NCBI GenBank assembly: GCA_025060505.1
Contig: JANXBU010000007.1
Coordinates: 47,856-111,855 of the forward strand
Reading direction: 5' to 3'
Source: Candidatus Calescibacterium sp.
GTDB lineage: Bacteria > Calescibacteriota > Calescibacteriia > Calescibacteriales > Calescibacteriaceae
DNA: 64,000 nucleotides
This document shows positions 1 through 8,305 of this stretch, piece after piece. The notes beneath the pieces are model-generated. The model did not search any database. It saw only the letters and a list, made by a program, of their open reading frames with translations, and was not told the origin of the DNA. Positions within the stretch are counted from its first letter, which is position 1. Every line of letters begins with the position of its first letter. The position numbers and the translations under genes are program-made.

Positions 1-65
1 AAGCTAGACCAAAAAAACACTACAAAAAGGAAAAAAAATGAAGGAATACATAATTTTTAGGTGAT

Positions 66-1343
66 ATGGGACATTCAGACAGGGAGCGCTGTTCTTTCTG
101 CGGGAAAAGCAGAGAAGAAGTAAAACGCCTTATAAGTGGAATGAATAACGCTTATATTTGTTTTGACTGTGTGAAGATATGTAATGATATGGTTGAAAGT
201 TATGAAGAAAACGAGATCCCAGAGGATTTGTTCCCGCGCGAAGGTGCTGCGAGAGCTAAAAACCTGACTCCTAAGAAAATAAAAGAATACCTTGATCAGA
301 ATATAATTGGTCAGGAGGTTGCCAAAAAGTTTGTCTCTGTTGCTATATACAATCATTACAAAAGGATAAGACTCAAAGATTCAACAATAGAGAAGAGTAA
401 TCTTATGTTTGTTGGTCCAACTGGAACCGGTAAAACTCTCCTTGCAAAAACCATAGCCAAAATACTTGATGTTCCAATGGTTATAGTCGATGCAACAAGC
501 TTTACCGAAGCTGGATATGTTGGAGATGATGTTGAGAACATACTTTACTATCTTTATATAAATTCCGGATATGATCTTGCAAAAACACAGATTGGAGTTG
601 TTTACATAGATGAGATTGATAAGATAGCGAGAAAATCCGGTGAAGTTTCTTCTTCAACTCGTGATGTTTCAGGTGAAGGTGTTCAACATGCGTTGCTCAA
701 AATAATTGAAAGCAATGGCGTGAATATTCCAATCAGAGGTAAAAGAGGACTTTCAGATACGATGTTTGTAGATACAACTAATATACTTTTTATAGCAGGA
801 GGAGCTTTTTCTGGAATAGAAAATATTATATCTCAGAGACTTGGTAAAAAATCAATAGGATTCAAGGATTCAGATAGCAAGTCAAAGTTAAATAATGAGA
901 AATCAAGTGAAATTGAATCTGATAGAGAGGGTGAGGTGTTATACAATTTATCTCAAGATGATCTGATAAAATTTGGTATGATACCAGAGTTAATAGGAAG
1001 ATTTCCTGTTATAGTTCCATTTCATAACCTTAATGAATCCGATATAAGGAGGATATTGACTGAACCGAAGAATTCATATCTCAAGCAGTATATAAAGCTA
1101 ATTGAGTCAGAGGGTGTAACTTTAACGATTACAGATAGTGCTATAGGAGAAATTGTTAAGAAGGTTGTATCTAAAAAAGTTGGAGCCAGAGGTATAAAAT
1201 CTGTTTTAGATGAGATCATGCTTGATATAATCTTTGAGGTTCCGGAAAATCCTAATATAAAGGAAGTTGTGATAACTCCGGAAGTAGTCAGAGGTGGTAA
1301 GCCAATCTTTGTTGAAGGTAAAAAGAGGAGAAGTTTGTATTAG
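66..1343 (+). CDS. clpX: ATP-dependent Clp protease ATP-binding subunit ClpX
   Basis: AAA+ unfoldase that recognises tagged proteins in the cytoplasm and feeds them to the ClpP peptidase. The N-terminal zinc-binding domain has cysteines at residues 9, 12, 32 and 35. The Walker A motif GPTGTGKT is at about 117-124, the pore loop GYVGDD at 150-155 and the Walker B motif VVYIDEID at about 178-185. The C-terminal small domain includes the sensor-2 segment VGARGI. At 425 residues it is of normal length. No clpP or tig is next to it, but the gene lies at the window edge so upstream genes are out of view. A CATAAT hexamer lies 11 nt before the ATG and AGGTGA almost touches the start, so the leader is very short. 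Identity is certain from the motifs. Confidence 0.97.
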   Translation: MGHSDRERCSFCGKSREEVKRLISGMNNAYICFDCVKICNDMVESYEENEIPEDLFPREGAARAKNLTPKKIKEYLDQNIIGQEVAKKFVSVAIYNHYKRIRLKDSTIEKSNLMFVGPTGTGKTLLAKTIAKILDVPMVIVDATSFTEAGYVGDDVENILYYLYINSGYDLAKTQIGVVYIDEIDKIARKSGEVSSSTRDVSGEGVQHALLKIIESNGVNIPIRGKRGLSDTMFVDTTNILFIAGGAFSGIENIISQRLGKKSIGFKDSDSKSKLNNEKSSEIESDREGEVLYNLSQDDLIKFGMIPELIGRFPVIVPFHNLNESDIRRILTEPKNSYLKQYIKLIESEGVTLTITDSAIGEIVKKVVSKKVGARGIKSVLDEIMLDIIFEVPENPNIKEVVITPEVVRGGKPIFVEGKKRRSLY

Positions 1344-1449
1344 AGTAAGGAGTTTGTTTAAATTTGAAATATCTGGTTCTATCTGAAAACTTCGTAATGT
1401 TTTTCCAATCTTTCCCTTTCAGTATTTTGGATGACAATTCCTTTATATT

Positions 1450-2421
1450 ATGGGTACAAGGAGTTTCTTGCGTTATAATGAAAATATAAGCAAGTTTCTT
1501 GGAATTTTACGGAGTAGTTCTGATATAGTTTCTGGTGAAACAGTTGCAAAGGAGCTCGGGATAACTCGCTCTCAGGTATTTAAGATTGTTAGGAAACTTC
1601 AGGAGCTTGGATACAGGTTTGAGCGAAAGAGAGGTTATAAGCTTTTATTTACTCCTGATATTCCATTTCCTTGGGAGATAGGTCAAAATATTGTTTTTTT
1701 CAATAGTATTCACAGTACTCAGGATGAGGCAAAGAAGCTTTTTGAAGCATCAAAAATAAAAGAAGACTACTGGGTTCTTGCACGCACTCAAACTAAAGGT
1801 AGAGGTAGAATGGGACGCATCTGGGAATCTCCGGAAGGAAATTTTTATGGATCTGTTGTTCTCAAGGCAGAAACTCCAATGAGAGATATCGTGAAAATAT
1901 CTTTAATAGGTGGTATTTCTGTTTTCAGGACAATAAAAAAACACTATGAAATTGATCAAGAAATAAAAATAAAGTGGCCAAATGATGTATGGATTATACT
2001 TGGAGATGGAAAAGCAAGGAAAATATCTGGCTGCATAGCTGAAGCTTTTGGAGAAATGGAAATAGCAAAATATATTATTCTTGGGATCGGAGTTAATGTT
2101 AAAGTCTCCCCGATTGATGGTGTTTCTATTTGTCTGAAAGATATTACTAAGAAAGAGGTTTCCCTTATTGATTTTGTGAGGAAACTAAAAAATGAGCTTG
2201 GAACTGTTTGGAAGGAATTTTCAGATGGAAAATGGAATCAGCTTAAATCTGAGATAGAAAATAACATGTGGCGTGGTAGAGTAAAGATAAAATATGACTC
2301 AAGGGAGTTTGAGGGTATAAGCTCTGGGATCGCGGAAGACGGCTCACTTTTAGTTCAGAAAGATGACGCTACTTTCGAAAGTGTGTATTACGGGGACGTT
2401 CTTATCAAAGTTATATCTTAG
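1450..2421 (+). CDS. birA: Biotin-protein ligase / biotin operon repressor BirA
   Basis: Activates biotin to biotinyl-AMP and transfers it to the carrier lysine of biotin-dependent enzymes. Residues about 12-60 form a winged helix-turn-helix (SGETVAKELGITRSQVFKIV), the DNA-binding part of bifunctional BirA proteins. The catalytic domain follows with GRGRMGR at 117-123 and KWPND at 174-178, and an SH3-like C-terminal domain ends the 323 residues. It may therefore also act as a biotin-responsive repressor; no operator or bio gene is visible nearby. The start is uncertain. ATG 1450 directly abuts a TATATT hexamer, while an in-frame TTG at 1468 has AAGGAG 4 nt upstream. Transcription from that hexamer would begin downstream of the ATG, which favours the TTG. 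Confidence 0.92.
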   Translation: MGTRSFLRYNENISKFLGILRSSSDIVSGETVAKELGITRSQVFKIVRKLQELGYRFERKRGYKLLFTPDIPFPWEIGQNIVFFNSIHSTQDEAKKLFEASKIKEDYWVLARTQTKGRGRMGRIWESPEGNFYGSVVLKAETPMRDIVKISLIGGISVFRTIKKHYEIDQEIKIKWPNDVWIILGDGKARKISGCIAEAFGEMEIAKYIILGIGVNVKVSPIDGVSICLKDITKKEVSLIDFVRKLKNELGTVWKEFSDGKWNQLKSEIENNMWRGRVKIKYDSREFEGISSGIAEDGSLLVQKDDATFESVYYGDVLIKVIS

Positions 2422-2459
2422 TTTTCTTTTTTCAGGCTTCAACTCCTTATCTTTTATTT

Positions 2460-3623
2460 TTACCAGATTTTCCCTTCACCTCTGATATACTTTGAAATTA
2501 TCTCATATGTTTCTTCATCTGACATCTGGACTGGTGGATGTTTCATGGTGAACGCAGAAACAACTTGAATAGGACCACTTAATTTTTCTTCAAGAGCTAC
2601 TTTTGCAAATCTTATTGTGTCTATTACAACAGCGGCGGAGTTTGGAGAATCTTCTACTTTGAGCTTTACATCTATCTCTATTTTTGCTCCTCCAAAACCT
2701 CTTCCTTCCATTCTTATGTAGCATATTTTTGTATCGTTCAGAAAGGGTATATAGTCAGACGGTCCGATATGGACTGTGTCATAAACTCTTTCGTTGTTTA
2801 TAAAATTTTCTCCGAGTACAGATGTTACAGCTTCGGTTTTTGAAATCTTTTTCGATTTGAGACGCGATCTATCTAACATGTTTAGGAAATCAGTATTTCC
2901 TCCAAAATTGAGCTGGTATGTTCTTTCAAACTTTACACCTCTCATTTTGAATAGGTTTGCAATTGCTCTGTGAAGGATTGTTGCCCCAAGCTGAGATTTT
3001 ATATCATCTCCTATTACTGGAAGTCCAGCTGATTTGAACTTCTCTGCGTAATGCTTGTCAGAAGCTATAAACACGGGTATGCAGTTTATAAAAGCTACTC
3101 CGGCTTCAATTGCTGCATCTGCGTAGAACCTCGTTGCTCTTTCCGATCCAACAGGTAGAAAATTTACGAGAATTTCTGCTCCGGATTCTTTCAAAACCTT
3201 GACAACATCAACGGGTTTTTTGTCAGACACCGAAAATGTTCTGTTTTTTGGGTAGTATTTCATATGTTCAGCAAATCCATCTAAAACAGGTCCCATCATA
3301 ACTTCTGTTTCACCGTTTTTTATATTTCTTTCAAATATGGTTGTACAGTTTGGCTGTTCAAGTATTGCTTGTTTTAGTTTCTTTCCTACTTTTCTTCTAT
3401 CTATATCAAATGCTGCTACAATTTCTATGTCTTCAGGTTTCCAACCTTTTATATCGGGGTGAATTAATCCTTCTTTTCTGTTCCTTGAATAGTATGATAT
3501 GCCCTGAACCAATGCACTTGCGCAATTCCCAACTCCGGATATAGCAATCTTTATTTTTTTTCTCTTGTTATCTTTTGTTTTTTCTTCTTCTGAGGACCTC
3601 GCTTTTTTGTCTATGTAAATCAT
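2460..3623 (-). CDS. ino1: myo-Inositol-1-phosphate synthase
   Basis: Converts glucose 6-phosphate to L-myo-inositol 1-phosphate with internal NAD+ redox. The dinucleotide-binding loop ISGVGNCASALVQG is near residues 29-42. Further family blocks are AAFDIDRRKVGKKL, the central VNFLPVGSE, GDDIKSQLGATI and LNFGGNTDFLNM, the conserved catalytic region. The 387 residues match the shorter actinobacterial/archaeal type rather than the eukaryotic one. In thermophiles the product feeds inositol phospholipids or the solute di-myo-inositol phosphate; which applies here is not shown. The gene is convergent with birA with 38 nt between stops. The start has AAGAGGT about 8 nt upstream, so this mRNA is leadered. 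Confidence 0.93.
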   Translation of the reverse strand: MIYIDKKARSSEEEKTKDNKRKKIKIAISGVGNCASALVQGISYYSRNRKEGLIHPDIKGWKPEDIEIVAAFDIDRRKVGKKLKQAILEQPNCTTIFERNIKNGETEVMMGPVLDGFAEHMKYYPKNRTFSVSDKKPVDVVKVLKESGAEILVNFLPVGSERATRFYADAAIEAGVAFINCIPVFIASDKHYAEKFKSAGLPVIGDDIKSQLGATILHRAIANLFKMRGVKFERTYQLNFGGNTDFLNMLDRSRLKSKKISKTEAVTSVLGENFINNERVYDTVHIGPSDYIPFLNDTKICYIRMEGRGFGGAKIEIDVKLKVEDSPNSAAVVIDTIRFAKVALEEKLSGPIQVVSAFTMKHPPVQMSDEETYEIISKYIRGEGKIW

Positions 3624-3741
3624 TTCTGATACCTCTTGAGATTTATTTTACTTTACTTTACTAAGTACTTTTTTTGCAAACTTCAAAAATTTAAGATTTA
3701 TGTAAGTTTTTGAAAATCTCTCAGTTGGTTTTTCTTTGTTG

Positions 3742-3747
3742 TATATT
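3742..3747 (+). promoter_or_regulatory. -10-like element for leaderless hsp20
   Basis: TATATT ends 8 nt before the hsp20 ATG, and the overlapping TATTAT ends 6 nt before it. No Shine-Dalgarno sequence fits in that space, so the predicted transcript starts at or next to the ATG. No good -35 is visible. Confidence 0.55.
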
Positions 3748-3755
3748 ATTCAATT

Positions 3756-4199
3756 ATGGAAAGGAAGAGATTACCAAGACTTTTTTCAGAAGGTTTTTCA
3801 AGAGAAATAGAGAGGCTTATTGATGACTTCTTCTCTCCTTTCTTTCCAGAGGAAGCTACGAGATCTTTCTTTCCTTCTATGGATATAATGGAGGATGATA
3901 AGAGCTTGATAATAAAAATGGATGTGCCAGGTATGACTCAGAAGGATATCTCAGTTGAGATACAAGATGATCAACTTATTGTTAAGGGTGAAAGAAAAGA
4001 AGAAGAAGAAATAAAGAAGAAGAACCTTTATGTTTCAGAAAGAAGATATGGAAGTTTTCTGAGAAGGGTAAGGCTCCCAGAATATGTAGAGGGAGATAAA
4101 GCTCAGGCGAAAATAAAAGATGGAGTTCTTACGATAACTATACCGAAAAAGGAGGAAGCCAAAAAGAAATCAGTTTCTGTTAAGATTGAGGGAGAATAA
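3756..4199 (+). CDS. Small heat-shock protein, Hsp20/alpha-crystallin family
   Basis: ATP-independent holdase that binds unfolding proteins. The N-terminal arm (about residues 1-40) is rich in Phe and Arg. It is followed by an alpha-crystallin domain from about 41 to 137, with DKSLIIKMDVPGM, the strand DQLIVKGER and the conserved GVLTITIPKK near the C-terminus. At 147 residues it is typical. It is followed 4 nt after its stop by rpmI on the same strand, so the two are probably cotranscribed, which is an unusual partner. The start appears leaderless, with a -10-like hexamer 6-8 nt upstream. Confidence 0.93.
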   Translation: MERKRLPRLFSEGFSREIERLIDDFFSPFFPEEATRSFFPSMDIMEDDKSLIIKMDVPGMTQKDISVEIQDDQLIVKGERKEEEEIKKKNLYVSERRYGSFLRRVRLPEYVEGDKAQAKIKDGVLTITIPKKEEAKKKSVSVKIEGE

Positions 4200-4203
4200 T
4201 CAG

Positions 4204-4395
4204 ATGAACAAGACTTCAAAAACCGTTACAAAGAGGTTTAAGATAAAAAAGAGCGGAAAGATTAAATACTGGCATTCGAACTGGAATCATTACAAAATTG
4301 GCAAAAGCTCAAGCTGGAAGCGAAAAATAAGAAAGGGTGCTCACATAGATAAAAAAGGTCTACAAGATATTCTGGAAGGTTCCTTAATAAGATAG
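4204..4395 (+). CDS. rpmI: Ribosomal protein bL35
   Basis: Small basic protein of the 50S subunit. The family pattern is KRFKIKKSGKIK near the N-terminus, a central basic stretch with KSSSWKRKIRKG and a hydrophobic C-terminal helix. The 63 residues are standard. I take the ATG at 4204 because it has GGGAGA 8 nt upstream, inside the end of hsp20; an in-frame ATG at 4186 would overlap hsp20 by 14 nt. rpmI normally sits between infC and rplT. Neither is adjacent here; the partners are hsp20 upstream and psd 170 nt downstream. Confidence 0.88.
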   Translation: MNKTSKTVTKRFKIKKSGKIKYWHSNWNHYKIGKSSSWKRKIRKGAHIDKKGLQDILEGSLIR

Positions 4396-4565
4396 GGATA
4401 TTTTATATCTTTTTATCTTTTTATTTATTTACTTTTGCTCTTCTATTAATTTTTTTACCACTGAGAGGCACATATTGTTTTACTAGAGCGTTCTGACTTT
4501 AACTAGTTCGTTTGTATTTTTCTGAAAATAGCAATTCGTGCATTTTGTGAATTTTATTTGAGTTT

Positions 4566-5189
4566 ATGATCAGACCAGAGGGTGTAAAGTTTATTTTTGC
4601 ATCTTTGTTGCTTACTGCTATTGTTTATGTTTTTGCTGGCTTTCTTTTTTCTATACCTTTTTTTGTTTTGACTGCACTTGTTATAAATTTTTTCAGAGAT
4701 CCGGAAAGGTATCCTGATTCTCAAAACGAGGATGATATACTTTCTCCAGCTGATGGTAGAGTTTTTATAGTAGATGAGTCAAAACCAGAGGGTTTAGATA
4801 GTGTTTTTAAAAGAGTAGCGATATTTATGAGTCCGCTAGACGTTCATGTCAACAGAGCTCCATCCTCCGGAGTTATTAAAGAATTAGATAGCAGGTCGGG
4901 TGGTTTTGAAAGAGCTTTTCTTGAAAAGTCAGAGAAAAATGCAAGGTTGATCTGGAAAATATCAGATAGAGATGGAAACACTTTTGTTCTTGTGCAAATA
5001 GCCGGAGCGATTGCGAGAAGAATAAAAGCTTTTAAGAAAAAAGGCGATGAAGTGAAAAGAGGTGAAAGAATAGGGATGATCTATTTCGGATCAAGAGTAG
5101 ATATTTATTTACCGAAGAACTACAATATAAAAGTGAAAATTGGTGATAGGGTTTATTCTGGTAAAACGGTGTTAGCTTCTAGGTCTTGA
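4566..5189 (+). CDS. psd: Phosphatidylserine decarboxylase proenzyme, short archaeal-type
   Basis: Makes phosphatidylethanolamine from phosphatidylserine at the membrane, using a pyruvoyl group formed by self-cleavage. Residues about 8-40 form two hydrophobic segments. The conserved blocks NFFRDPER, LSPADGRV, PLDVHVNRAP and GMIYFGSRVDIYLP follow. Cleavage is expected at the Gly-Ser bond of FGSR near residues 176-178. The 207 residues match the short archaeal/soluble-type subfamily rather than the roughly 300-residue E. coli enzyme. No pssA lies next to it. A weak TTTATT hexamer ends 7 nt before the ATG, consistent with a leaderless start, and no Shine-Dalgarno sequence is seen. Confidence 0.92.
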   Translation: MIRPEGVKFIFASLLLTAIVYVFAGFLFSIPFFVLTALVINFFRDPERYPDSQNEDDILSPADGRVFIVDESKPEGLDSVFKRVAIFMSPLDVHVNRAPSSGVIKELDSRSGGFERAFLEKSEKNARLIWKISDRDGNTFVLVQIAGAIARRIKAFKKKGDEVKRGERIGMIYFGSRVDIYLPKNYNIKVKIGDRVYSGKTVLASRS

Positions 5190-5322
5190 ATTTGATTTTA
5201 CACTTTAATTTTCATTTTAACTTTTATTTTTGAAATTTTGCGGTGTTTTGTAGGATGATACTGCTGTGATAGTTTTGAGTATTCTTAAAAAATCAGTATT
5301 TCAAAAATGTTCATTTTTCTGG

Positions 5323-5331
5323 TGCAATATT
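5323..5331 (+). promoter_or_regulatory. Extended -10 element for leaderless Memo-family gene
   Basis: TGCAATATT is an extended -10 (TG, one base, AATATT) that ends 6 nt before ATG 5338. No Shine-Dalgarno sequence lies between, so a leaderless mRNA is predicted. Confidence 0.55.
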
Positions 5332-5337
5332 AACTGA

Positions 5338-6543
5338 ATGGTAATAGATCTCACACCAAAGCCAAAAATCAGGGTCAATGTTGAAATAATGCCAACTGGT
5401 GATGGGAGATTTATACTGAGAGATATTGGTGGATATGTTGATGATGTTCTGGTTGTCAATCAGCTTTCTGCAATTATTATTTCGATGTTTGATGGAACAA
5501 AATCTCCTTCTGAGATTGCAAAGTATGTGAGTTCCCTTGTGAAAGCTGATATTCCAGAGGCTGAGGTGAAAAAAATCATCGAAACTCTTGATAGTCGCGG
5601 TTTTTTGGAAACACATAATTTTTCTCTTTTAAAGTCTCAGAAGAAGGCAGAGTTCAGAGCGCTTGCTGAGAAACCTTCTAACTTTGCTGGAAAGTCTTTC
5701 CCAGCTGGAGGAAGGGAGGCGGAGGAGTTTTTTTCATCTACTATGGAACTTTTTGGAACTGATCAGAAAGATGGAAGAGTTTTTGCTGTTGTCTCTCCAC
5801 ATATTGAAATACTAAACGGTATAAAGATTTACGCAAAAACATGGAGCTTTTTAAGAAACTCCTTGAAGAATCCAGATGTTTTCTTTATATTTGGAACATC
5901 TCATGCGTACTCGGAGTATCCTATAATTCTTACAGATAAAGATTTTCAGACACCGTTTGGAACTCTGAGAACTGATAAAGATATTGTAAGAGCTATATCT
6001 AATGTTGTTGGTGATGAGTCTTTTGAAGACGAGATAATACATAAGACAGAACATTCTGTTGAATTTCAGGCGGTTTTTATAAAGTATCTTTTCCCGAATT
6101 CCAAAATTGTTCCGGTTCTCTGTTCGGCTTCTTGGGCATACAGACAAGATGGCGTAAAAAGATACATCGAAACTCTTTACAATATATATGATAAGGTTAT
6201 ATCGGGTCTGAAAGATTTTATTCTTGTCGCGGGCGCAGATTTTGCTCATATAGGTACGAGGTTTGGTGACAACCCTGTAAATCAATATGAAATATCTATT
6301 GTGAGACTAAAAGATTTTATTTCTCTACAGAAGTTCGCCGAAAATTCACAAGAGGGTTTCTTAGATAGTATTATGTTTGATCAGAATTCAAGACGAGTCT
6401 GCGGTCTTGCTCCTATATACACCGTTCTTGGTTTGACAAAGAATTTCAAAACTTACGGAAAAATAATCGGTTGGGATGTTTGGGTTGATGAAACTCTTTC
6501 TGCTGTTAGTTTCGGTTCCGCTTATCTTGGGAGAAATGACTAA
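5338..6543 (+). CDS. amrB: Memo-family protein (AmmeMemoRadiSam system B) with PqqD-like N-terminal domain
   Basis: The C-terminal part (about 145-401) is a Memo domain, a fold related to class III extradiol dioxygenases. Family motifs visible are SPHIEILNG (His155), GTSHAYSEYP (His189), EHSVEFQ, GADFAHIG and VCGLAPI, matching the metal-site histidines and cysteine of the family. The first 95 residues are a separate domain with the PqqD/winged-helix pattern: a short beta hairpin, LNQ-type helix, FDGTKSPSEIAKYV and a final helix ending DSRGFLE. Such domains often bind peptides. In AmmeMemoRadiSam systems B occurs with an AMMECR1 protein and a radical SAM enzyme; neither is adjacent here. Biochemical function is unknown. 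The Memo assignment is strong and the N-terminal assignment moderate. Confidence 0.85.
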   Translation: MVIDLTPKPKIRVNVEIMPTGDGRFILRDIGGYVDDVLVVNQLSAIIISMFDGTKSPSEIAKYVSSLVKADIPEAEVKKIIETLDSRGFLETHNFSLLKSQKKAEFRALAEKPSNFAGKSFPAGGREAEEFFSSTMELFGTDQKDGRVFAVVSPHIEILNGIKIYAKTWSFLRNSLKNPDVFFIFGTSHAYSEYPIILTDKDFQTPFGTLRTDKDIVRAISNVVGDESFEDEIIHKTEHSVEFQAVFIKYLFPNSKIVPVLCSASWAYRQDGVKRYIETLYNIYDKVISGLKDFILVAGADFAHIGTRFGDNPVNQYEISIVRLKDFISLQKFAENSQEGFLDSIMFDQNSRRVCGLAPIYTVLGLTKNFKTYGKIIGWDVWVDETLSAVSFGSAYLGRND

Positions 6544-6625
6544 TGATAAGAAATAAATAATGATAAGATCTGATTCTCACCAAAAAACTTCAAAACAGCT
6601 TGAGAAGCGATTAAATTTATAGGAT

Positions 6626-7348
6626 ATGCAATTTCTTGTTCTGTTTGTACTCTCAAGCTACATTGAGCTTTGCTACAAAGTTTATTTCGTCTTTGTTGAA
6701 GTTGGAGAAACTTGTATAAAGTATAAGATCAGGGATCAGAATGTTGAGATAAACAGTGTTTCAAGATCGACTAATGTTGGTAAGATTGTACGCAGGGTAT
6801 ATAATGTGGGATATTCTCTGGTAGACAAAGATACTCTCAAACCAAAGATTTTCAAATATTATCAACAGGAATACGGATTCATAAGGACTCAGGAATATGT
6901 ATTTGATACAAATAGAATTTTCGCAAAGATTACAAAGTACAAAGATCCAAAAGATAAAGTTGGGCAGAGAGAAGAATTATCTTATGAGTGGAACAATCAG
7001 TTCGAACCTTATTCAGCGGCTTTGTTTATATTCAAAAACAGCTCAACATCTGGGAATATAGATATTTTCTATGAAAGAAAATTTTACAACATATCATTTT
7101 CTTTTTTGAGAAAGGAATCTATAAACAATCATATTGGTGATTTTGAAGCGAACATTGTTGAGATAACACCACGGGTTGAAACTGAAGGAGCTCTTAAACC
7201 ACGGGGTAGCTGGACTATATGGGTTGACTCACAAAACCATATACCTTTGAAGATGAAGATTGATTTCACATTGGGAAGTATCAATATAGAACTCAAAGAT
7301 ATAAAAGGAGACAGAACTCTTCTCGGGAAGATTGGCAACAATATTTGA
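6626..7348 (+). CDS. DUF3108-like periplasmic protein
   Basis: A 240-residue protein with a short hydrophobic N-terminus (MQFLVLFVLSSYIEL) that may be a signal segment. The rest is beta-rich. It has the layout of the DUF3108 family: an early beta region, a central segment about residues 130-150 (SAALFIFKN) in the place where the family has its D-x-x-S-A-L-Y motif, and a final WTIWVDSQNHIPLKMKIDFTLGSI, which matches the family's closing W-V-x-x-D-x-x-x-x-P-x-x block. Function is unknown; DUF3108 proteins are envelope proteins. TTAAAT lies 9 nt before the ATG with no Shine-Dalgarno sequence. Confidence 0.62.
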   Translation: MQFLVLFVLSSYIELCYKVYFVFVEVGETCIKYKIRDQNVEINSVSRSTNVGKIVRRVYNVGYSLVDKDTLKPKIFKYYQQEYGFIRTQEYVFDTNRIFAKITKYKDPKDKVGQREELSYEWNNQFEPYSAALFIFKNSSTSGNIDIFYERKFYNISFSFLRKESINNHIGDFEANIVEITPRVETEGALKPRGSWTIWVDSQNHIPLKMKIDFTLGSINIELKDIKGDRTLLGKIGNNI

Positions 7349-7427
7349 TCTGTTTCAAGGCTCTCTTGAAAAGATTTTCTTGATATGTTCGCTCAAAATT
7401 TTGATTTTCATTTTTTCTCTTGACATC

Positions 7428-7436
7428 TGATAAAAT
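7428..7436 (+). promoter_or_regulatory. Extended -10 element for leaderless class IV aminotransferase gene
   Basis: TGATAAAAT is a near-consensus extended -10. The hexamer TAAAAT ends 8 nt before ATG 7445, leaving no room for a Shine-Dalgarno sequence. A TTGACA at 7420-7425 is too close to serve as its -35. Confidence 0.65.
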
Positions 7437-7444
7437 TTCCAAAA

Positions 7445-8305
7445 ATGCGTATTTTCAGGGGCTCCGATGAAGGTCTTGAAGAGTACGATAAGTTAGACAA
7501 AAACATACTTTATCGTCTTTTTTCTGGTGTTGGACTATTTGAAACGATGAAGATCTTGAACGGATATCCTCTTTTCATTGAAGATCACATAGATAGAATG
7601 GATTCAGCTGCGAGAAAGGTATGGGGTAAGGGAATAGATAAGGAGTTCGTTTTAAGAGCTTCTGTTGATATATCAAAATACGAAAATAATATAGGAGTAT
7701 TGAAAGTTATTCTTGTTGAAGAAAATCTGAGATTCTTTTTGTTCTTCGTTCTTGATAAATATCCTTACTCTTATACAGCTGGTTTGAGATTGAAGATAAC
7801 CGAGTATGAGAGAAATCCAAAGAGTTTTTCATCTGGTCTCAAGCCTTTGAGCTACTTTGATAATGTAGTTTTGCGCGAGAAATCAAACAGGGAAGGATTT
7901 GATGAAGCTATTGTTCTTTCTGGCGGTTATATAGCTGAAGGAACAAGGTCAAATATATTTTGGATAAAAAAAGATAAAGTTTTTACACCTCCGTTAGAGC
8001 TTGGAATATTAAAAGGTATAACGAGAACAAAGGTTATTGAGTTATGCAAGAGTTTGGGTATAGAAGTTCAGGAAACAAAAGAGAAACCTGAGGAAATTTT
8101 GAGATCGGATGCTGTTTTTCTTACGAGTTCTCTTATGGGTGTTGCACCTGTTAAAGAGATAATTTTTCTTTCAAACACCCAAAGTTTCAAAAATAATGAT
8201 TTTGCTTTTATGTTGAAGGAAAAATTTTCTGAGTTTGAACGACGTTATATTTCAGATAAGCTTGGTTTTATCTCAACTCGTAGCTCACCTCACCGAAAAG
8301 TATAA
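7445..8305 (+). CDS. Class IV aminotransferase (PabC/IlvE-like)
   Basis: PLP-dependent enzyme of the branched-chain aminotransferase / 4-amino-4-deoxychorismate lyase fold. The start FSGVGLFETMKILNGYPLFIEDHIDRM is diagnostic. The Schiff-base lysine is the one in LKPLSYFDNV, and GFDEAIVLSGGYIAEGTRSNIFWI and LGILKGITRTKVIEL bind the cofactor phosphate. The 286 residues fit PabC or a short IlvE; sequence reading alone does not separate folate synthesis from amino-acid transamination, though the length and the G-V-G-L-F-E-T start lean to PabC. The 3' end overlaps the convergent mlaE gene by 38 nt, so both C-termini are coded on opposite strands of the same DNA. Confidence 0.85.
   Translation: MRIFRGSDEGLEEYDKLDKNILYRLFSGVGLFETMKILNGYPLFIEDHIDRMDSAARKVWGKGIDKEFVLRASVDISKYENNIGVLKVILVEENLRFFLFFVLDKYPYSYTAGLRLKITEYERNPKSFSSGLKPLSYFDNVVLREKSNREGFDEAIVLSGGYIAEGTRSNIFWIKKDKVFTPPLELGILKGITRTKVIELCKSLGIEVQETKEKPEEILRSDAVFLTSSLMGVAPVKEIIFLSNTQSFKNNDFAFMLKEKFSEFERRYISDKLGFISTRSSPHRKV

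Noticed and set aside
2422-2459. Terminator between the convergent birA and ino1 genes
   Set aside because: The gap is T-rich but has no hairpin. The same holds at other convergent junctions I inspected, so I list no intrinsic terminators.
5851-6285. 144-codon minus-strand frame opposite the Memo gene
   Set aside because: Shadow of the Memo-domain coding frame with no start signal and an atypical composition.
7420-7436. TTGACA at 7420-7425 as the -35 of the aminotransferase promoter
   Set aside because: Only 5 nt separate it from TAAAAT; a -35 needs about 17 nt. The extended -10 can act without it.
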